64,000 nt of DNA from Eudorina sp. 2006-703-Eu-15 (taxonomy: Eukaryota > Chlorophyta > Chlorophyceae > Chlamydomonadales > Volvocaceae). Shown here one piece after another: positions 58,011-64,000 of this stretch (positions within the stretch are counted from its first letter, which is position 1; the number at the start of each line of letters is the position of its first letter). Made by a program: the position numbers and the translations under genes. The DNA is taken from NCBI GenBank assembly GCA_003117195.1, contig BDSI01000051.1:62001-126000 (forward strand), in the 5' to 3' direction. Below the pieces are notes generated by a model. That model was not told the origin of the DNA. It made no database searches and saw nothing but the letters and a program-made list of their open reading frames with translations.

Positions 58011-60672
58011 ATGCACCTCAGCTATAAGCAGCAGCAGGACGGCATCCAGCACGTGACTGCTGCTGCCCAGGAGCCGTCCATTCCGTTCGAGCCTCTCGAC
58101 ATGATAATGGAAAATGCCGCGGTCGTTGTCGTCTCGCGCGCTGCCCCCTACTCATCAGAGAAGAAGATTCTCGCAGCTGCCCAGCCGGAGTCGGTGATGA
58201 TGACCTTGCCGAACGTGTCGGGCCCTGTCCAACCCAAGGCCGACGATGTCGTCCTGGTTGAAGATGCAGTCGTCACGGCAGACCAACAGCCCACGCCAGC
58301 TGCCGTGAAGTCGGTCGACATCATCGTGCCGGCTGCCCCCGTGCCTAAGCCAGCCCCGGAAGCGAAGCCAGTCGACGCGACGCCTGTTGTCACGCCATCT
58401 AAGCCGAAGGCTACTGATGCCACGCCCCAAGCTGCTTCGCCCAAGTCTGCCACTGCCGCCGCTGCCAAGCCGGTTGCAAAGCCATCAAATGTGACGCCCT
58501 CGTCCTTGCAGTCAAAGCAGAGTGCTGCCCGGGCGACTGAGCTGCTGTCCCCAGAGCCCAGCGCTGTCAGCCCGCGTGTTCCCTCCTCACCATCATCGAC
58601 GCCCTCCTACTTGAAACCCACGGCCGCGCACAAGGCGCGGACGTCAAAGGACGCAGACCTCAGCGCCTCGTGCACCTTGACTCCGGTGGCAGAGAACTCT
58701 GTCGAGCAGCGCAAGCGCCGCAACCTGTTTTCGCGGATGGCTTCGACGCTGCTAGCGCCAACCCAAGCATTTGTTGCGCGTGTGACGGGACGCCATGAAG
58801 AGATCAAGACTAAGAACGGTAAGCATACTGGATTAACCGTGCAGCCCGGGATGATATGCTTCTAGTATGTGCCTCACTTTTGAGGCAGCGTGTACCGAGT
58901 AGAATTTATCCTGCATGTCGGGAGGCGGGCGGGCAACTCATGTCGAGCGTAAGGAAACAGCAAACTGACATAGTATCGCTCAACCGACTCCGCAGACGTG
59001 TCAATGACCAAGGCATCGATCCAGCTGGAGGCTATGCTGTGCAGCCCTCAGGGCCAGCGCGTGACCAAGCCGCAGCCCTTCGCGCTGCGCTCGGAGATGC
59101 GGGTCAAGAGCAGCCCGATGACCACGGAGGAGCTGGAACTCGCGGAGGCGCGCGAGAAGGCCTTCAAGTAAGCGGGAGGATTGGCTGCAGCTGGTGGCGT
59201 TTAAAGTAGCCCATATAATCCAGCCTGATGAATGAATGAATGAATGTTATCATTGATAGGATGCGATGCGCTGCGTTGAAAACAGCAAGCGGCTCAGTGG
59301 TATCCTGGTTCATGCCCACCTAATCCTGTCCTCTATGTTTCGCCTTCGCGCCTTCGCAGGCGCACGCCTGTGCCGAAGCATGTGTACGAATCGCGGCCCA
59401 TCGTGCCAACCCAGAGGTCTGCGCCAAAGGATCCCAACGAGGTTTTTGAGCCGTTCCAGCTGGCTTCCGTTGAGCTTCACAACAAGAAGGTGCGTCACGA
59501 TGCAGACGTTGGCTAAATAGAAATGCTAGGTTTGAAGGCCTTGTTGGCAAGCAAGCAGCCCCCATCGACAGCTCATGTGGCTTCCCGCAACAGTGCCAGA
59601 CACGCTCGTGACTACCTGCCCGCCCACATGGAAAGACGCGACGATGATTACACTTGCTACATCACTGCCATCTTTAATTGCTGTAGATGGAGGAGAAGCG
59701 CAAGAAGGCCGAGGAGGAGGCTGCACGCGAAGAGGAGGCGCGGCGCTTCAAGGCCCGCGCCTTTGACGCCCGCATCGCTGCTTCCCCTATCACGCCGCCG
59801 AAGCCGCCGCCCAGCCCCGTCACCAAAGCGGCTGCACCAGTGTTCGCCTCAGAAGCCCGTATCGCTCATTACCGCGAGGTCATTGAGCCGGCAAAGAAAG
59901 CGAAGGAGGCCGAGCTGAACCGTGAGAAGCTGGTGAGCATCTGGGAGGGCTGTGCATGGTTCTGGCTGTTCGGAGTCATCTCTTACATCCATGGATTACT
60001 TGATGGGATTTGGCGGGATGGGGTTCAAAAACAGTCGCCAGTTGTGAAGGGAAGCCGGTCACACCGTATTGCGTTCCTATTGCAAACCTCTTCTTTGGGT
60101 GTACACCACAGGAGGCGGAGCGCAAGGCGAAGGAGATGGAGGACATGAACCTGGACGATTTCCGCAAGACGCTGGAGTTCAAGGCCCGCCCTATGCCCGA
60201 TTTCTCGTCGCCGTTCCGGGTGGATCCCTCGATGTCGCGTCCGGTGACATCGCCCATGGAACCTAAGCTGCACACTGTGCAGCGCCTTGGCACTGTGGGC
60301 CCGCGTGAGGACAAGGAGGGCGATGGCCTTGGCAACGGGTTGTACGATGGCGCTGGCTACGTGGATCCCTTCTTTGCTTCGCTTCGCAAGACCACGAGCG
60401 TTGGCATTGGGCGTCACGGGTCTATGTCCGCGTCGAAGTCGTCCATGGCATCAACTTCCAAGCGCAACGCTGCGCTGCGCCAGTCGTCCATCGCTGCATT
60501 CGGCCGCAACGGCACTACTCCCAGCCCTATGGCGGGCGTGCGTGGCAGTGTTGGCAGCAGCTTCCAGGCGGCCATCCGGGCAGCGGCCCGGGATGCGGTT
60601 CGCGATCTGCATGCGATCTCCGTGAGCCAGCTGTCTGAGGAGGGCGACGCAAGCTGCTCGGGCGAGAACTGA
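58011..60672 (+). CDS. TPX2-family spindle/microtubule protein
   Basis: TPX2 proteins bind microtubules, promote spindle assembly and activate Aurora kinase (family knowledge). Exons: 58011-58818, 58996-59167, 59360-59489, 59687-59932 and 60112-60672, all in phase, about 638 residues. The N-terminal 270 residues are Ala/Pro/Lys-rich and probably disordered (many KP-x-A repeats), ending in a basic patch EQRKRRNLFSRMAS. TPX2-type segments follow in order: QRVTKPQPFALRSEMRVKSS, TPVPKHVYESRPIVPTQRSA with FEPFQLASVELHNKK, a charged helix EEKRKKAEEEAAREEEARRF, ARIAHYREVIEPAKKAKEAE and finally LEFKARPMPDFSSPFRVDPS. The last 140 residues are Ser/Ala-rich. The family is plausible from these motifs. 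Whether it is the functional TPX2 or one of the TPX2-like proteins cannot be told; no Aurora-binding motif is obvious. Confidence 0.87.
59228..59250 (-). repeat. (ATTC)n tail-like repeat
   Basis: On the minus strand, GATAACATTCATTCATTCAT resembles the other TAAC(A/G)T-plus-microsatellite tails. It lies in an intron of the TPX2-like gene. The match is short. Confidence 0.3.
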
Positions 60673-61843
60673 AGAGCCAAAACGTGCGGCTTTGAGCCTG
60701 TGAAAACGGGCGCCTCCGGGCGAGGATTGCATCATGGTTCGGACGGCAATGGGTCCAGCTGTGTCATTGGAGTTTGGACTGCATCTATGCACCATCGTCA
60801 TTTGCCGCGCACCGTGACGCCTGCTCTGTGAACTCTGTCGATATTGTGTCGGGTGGCTTACCTCGACTTCGTAAAGATATTATTTTCGTGTGACACGGTT
60901 TATGAGAAACCCATATACCGATGTCCGCGTACACATGTGTGACTTCACGACGGGCATGGCACCTTCCGTGTTTAGTGCTGGAATAGCGTTATCGTTAGAG
61001 CAACCGCAAAAGATAGGGCAGGAAGGTTGACCTTAGCGTGCGCTGACTAGGGAGGTTGCCATCCTTGGACGCGAACCCTGTCGTGTGTCTGTTTGAACCG
61101 TTGATCACGCGCTCGTGACTTGAACCTAGACTTGACCGCCATCGTTCGGCCTAGACTTGGAACCGCGGACTAAGCGCGGGGTAGAGTACTTAATTAGCAA
61201 TGGCTGGGTTTGCCACCTTGGTTTGGCAAGTAGCAAGTTAGTTTTGACGTGGGCATGGAAAAAGGTGGTGTTAGCAGTGGAGCCGAAGATCGATAAGGGT
61301 ACGGCACGATAAAATGCCATGATCAGTCAAAATTCGTGTTTGGCCGGCGTGCCAGGGGCATGAAGAGCCTGAAGGGCAGCGGCGTTGCGATGAGGTGGTT
61401 TGCAGTGCACGTTACAAATTGAGTGAGCATCCGTGAGCGGTGGCACCGCTGCTTCATCCCGGGTAGAGAGCCGTACAGCAAGAGCAGGAAGGCATGCTTC
61501 TGTAACACAGCAAGAAGCATACTTTCTCGAATCGTCACCCCACACACAAGCGTCAAGGTTTCCTCTCAACCACATACTGCACCGTACTCAGTGACCAGAC
61601 TCACTTCATACACCATCCACACTGGTGCACAGGCAACGACCGGAACGCGTATTCGCCCGTAATTGCAGAGCCAATAGACTTAAATGATACACAGGATTGG
61701 GTTTGGCAAACGCGTGGCACGCGACGGCCACGACCCGACCAAGCTTTGCAGGAGATTATGAATGCACACACACATTCGAGGGACAGGTTGAATTCGTTCG
61801 AAGTACACATCACATTCGGAACATGTCACCATTATTCCTTGAC
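60673..61843. other. Convergent 3' region
   Basis: About 1.2 kb between the convergent TPX2-like (plus) and mitochondrial-carrier (minus) stops, so both 3' UTRs lie here. I see no coding frame with proper bias, no repeat and no RNA gene. Confidence 0.5.
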
Positions 61844-63846
61844 TTAACGCGCGCGAGCGTCGTCGTCTTGCAGCATTCCACGCATCACCAGCTCCCAAGC
61901 CAGCCACTGGCACGCATTCGCCGGGAATGCCCGAATCAGCGTTGGCGTGAGGCCAGCGTACAGCGATTTGACGCCACCTTCGCGCCACAGCTGCGGCAAC
62001 AAGGCAGCGCACGAATGACGGACAGGGGGTCAGTCAGATGGGTGGCCCGGGTGCCACGGAGCGGCCCCGCCTTCCGCCCGCAAGTGCACATGATATCCTA
62101 GGACTACCCTGCCTCCAGCATCCCCGAGCATTCCGAAGGATACGGTATGGGTACTTGCCGACATGCAGCCACATACAAACACAGCACCACCGCTACCGGG
62201 TCCGCCACTTACCATGGCCCAGTGTTTCCGCAGGCTCACGTCCCACGGGCTGCCAGGTCTTGCAGTCTGCAGCCGCGTCTTGGCCACGTCGATGGGCAGC
62301 ACAACCGCCCACATCTGCGCAGCGGTGCGGCCGGCAGCTAGCGGCGTCAATGCCTGCTGACGCATTCCTTGCACTCTGGCAACGTCCCCGTGCAGCAGGT
62401 CAGTTGCAAACATACAAGACACATCACAAGATGAAATACGCTGGACTCATCGTTTTTCGCGGCGAAATTTGGTATGGCAATGCGCGCCAAGGGCGACACG
62501 AAGTCCATCCGCCGGGGTTGGGGCGAGCCCGTCCGTGTTTCTAGTGCTCGGACCAAGAAACGATTCGATGGGTGATGGCCCCCCAGACACCTACCACCAT
62601 GCCCGCAGCTCCCCCGCAGAAGACCGCAGTAGCTGCTTCCTGCAGGCCATCCATCACCACCACGGCACCAAATTGACACGGGAGGGATCTTGTCAGGTCG
62701 CCCGATCACGTGGCCCGTCCCGTGCCCCCAGCGCCGCAACCCAGTCTGTAAATCCACCAAAGGACAATGCCCCGGACAGCACCCGCAACGCCGGGGACAT
62801 GATAGGCGAAACGGGGCACCGCTATGCCACCCGCTATGCCACAGAAGCTTACCGTCATCCAGTGCTGCTGATGCGGGCTGCTGTCCGCCACTGCCGCCGC
62901 GTCACAGCGCCGGGCGCCTTCCCGGACCAGCGTGTCGGCACCTCGCTGCGAGTCCGCCTGCGCCGTGAAGTCGGCTAGCAAGGGCAGCGACGGCGCGGAC
63001 CAGTCCTCGGCTGCAGGGCCATGGCCGTGCGCCCCCGAGGTGGACCGCTGCGTCCCCAGCACCGCGCGCCTGCACCCATCACACACACCCATAGGGTCAG
63101 GTCCTCGGCGCACGCTACTTGCTGGTGCTGTGGTGCACTTGGCGGCTTCGCGGCCGCGCCGCCGCGCGTCGTTGCTCGGCGGTCTCATCTTCCTCTGCCA
63201 TGCAGGTACCTCTTCGCGTACGTACTCTTGAGCAAATTTGGGTGTGCCCGGGTTCACTTCTGGGTTTGGTTGTTCTCTTCAGCACCCCAGTCCCACAACC
63301 ACACCCACACGCACACCCACACGCACCAGTTATGCTTTACACGCTCTCGAAGGGGCACACCACAAGGGTGACCGTCAGCGACGTCCACCCACCCTCAGGG
63401 TCGTCCTGTCCTGGCGCAACCGCGACCCAGTACCGCGACACCAACAAGTGCGACCCCGCAAAGCCCAGGTGCGAGTCACCCAGGTCCGGCAGTCCCCAGG
63501 GAGATCCCACCCGGGTGTCAGGTCAAGATCTCCCCCAAGGACCCCTCCCCTCCAACGCCTCTCCAATGCCTCCCCCGGCATGGCGCCCAACGACAGCGCG
63601 GCGCTCCTGCCCAGTTGCTCACAAGGTACTGGTACTGTTTGCACCCCGCCTCACCCCACTCCGGCCCCACCTGAGACCCTCGTACGCCGCAAAGAAGATC
63701 GCGTTGCCGGGCAGCTCCCGGGCGAGAGTCGCGCCCAGGCCGCGGGTCAGGCCCCGCAGGCAGCCCTCCGTCGCCACGATCTCGCGGAGGCACTGCAACG
63801 GCCCGCCCGGGTACAGCGCGCCCGAGCCCGCCTGCTGCATGCGGCA
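61844..63846 (-). CDS. Mitochondrial carrier family (SLC25) protein, 5' end off the window
   Basis: SLC25 proteins exchange metabolites across the inner mitochondrial membrane through three two-helix repeats (known). Exons seen: 63846-63671, 63069-62853, 62639-62595, 62314-62213 and 61990-61844, all in phase, ending at TAA. The first visible exon starts inside a signature (CRMQQAG), so at least one upstream exon with PxDxxK lies beyond 64000. It continues with LYPGGPLQCLREIVATEG, LTRGLGATLARELPGNAIFF and AAYEGLR. The last repeat is complete: FCGGAAGMV, then the signature LPIDVAKTRLQTA, then LWREGGVKSLYAGLTPTLIR and AFPANACQWLAWEL. These fit the carnitine/ornithine-type branch, but the substrate is not deducible. 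An unusual 72-residue insert (63069-62853) sits between the repeats where only a short loop is usual. Confidence 0.9.
63295..63330. repeat. (ACACCC)n-type microsatellite
   Basis: Tandem CACACCC/CACACGC units lie inside the first visible intron of the mitochondrial-carrier gene. No function is indicated. Confidence 0.8.
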
Positions 63847-64000
63847 CTGCGGGCCCATGGACAGGATGGAGCCCGCGAGCCCGGGGGAACGAGATGAATC
63901 ATTTCAACGGCAGGAGGACAGAATCACCGCGAAGCAATGCTACCATGCGTTTGTTCCTCTTCACTGGCCTCGAAGTGAAGCGGGAATATGTTCCTGCCAA
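63847..64000. other. Window edge, intron of the carrier gene
   Basis: Presumed intron upstream of the first visible carrier exon. No further coding sequence is seen before the end of the window. Confidence 0.5.

Overview
The window looks like nuclear DNA of a chlamydomonadalean (volvocine-type) green alga. It is GC-rich, its reading frames have strong GC-ending codon bias, and the genes are cut into many short exons with GTGAG/GTAAG donors. Proteins carry long Ala/Gln/Pro low-complexity stretches, and TGTAA polyadenylation-type signals follow some genes. Gene content also fits: an octotricopeptide (OPR)-like organelle RNA-binding protein, a ciliary transition-zone protein and an expansin-like wall protein. 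No homology search was possible. Gene models come from reading exons, splice sites and phase by hand.

Layout, left to right. (1) 15010 down to about 0.9 kb, minus strand: a large RPGRIP1L/fantom-type ciliary transition-zone gene, with coiled coils, a four-EF-hand cassette, more coiled coils, two C2 domains, a tail with a repeated short motif and an RID-like end. (2) 15.0-16.2 kb: a lower-GC stretch with two unexplained coding-like fragments. (3) 16.26-23.68 kb, plus: OPR-like helical repeats spliced in phase to a complete GrpE domain. (4) 24.13-27.14 kb, plus: a secreted expansin-like protein. (5) 28.28-31.56 kb, plus: an EndoU-family endoribonuclease. (6) 33.46-37.50 kb, plus: a quinone-oxidoreductase/RTN4IP1-like MDR protein. 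(7) 39.76-49.18 kb, plus: a GNAT acetyltransferase whose last exon adds 1,999 residues of low-complexity sequence. (8) 49.2-57.4 kb: largely non-coding, with retroelement-like tails and one uncertain Ala/Gln-rich minus-strand gene (53.0-54.06 kb). (9) 57.38-57.63 kb: a possible 83-residue protein. (10) 58.01-60.67 kb, plus: a TPX2-family protein. (11) 61.84-63.85 kb, minus: the C-terminal part of a mitochondrial carrier whose 5' end lies beyond the window.

The genes do not form an operon-like system; they are a normal eukaryotic mixture. The observations most worth checking are the OPR-GrpE fusion, the EF-hand cassette in the RPGRIP1L homologue, the repeated aromatic-G-L-x-A-E/D motif in its tail, the GNAT protein with its huge disordered exon, and a family of dispersed retroelement-like 3' tails.
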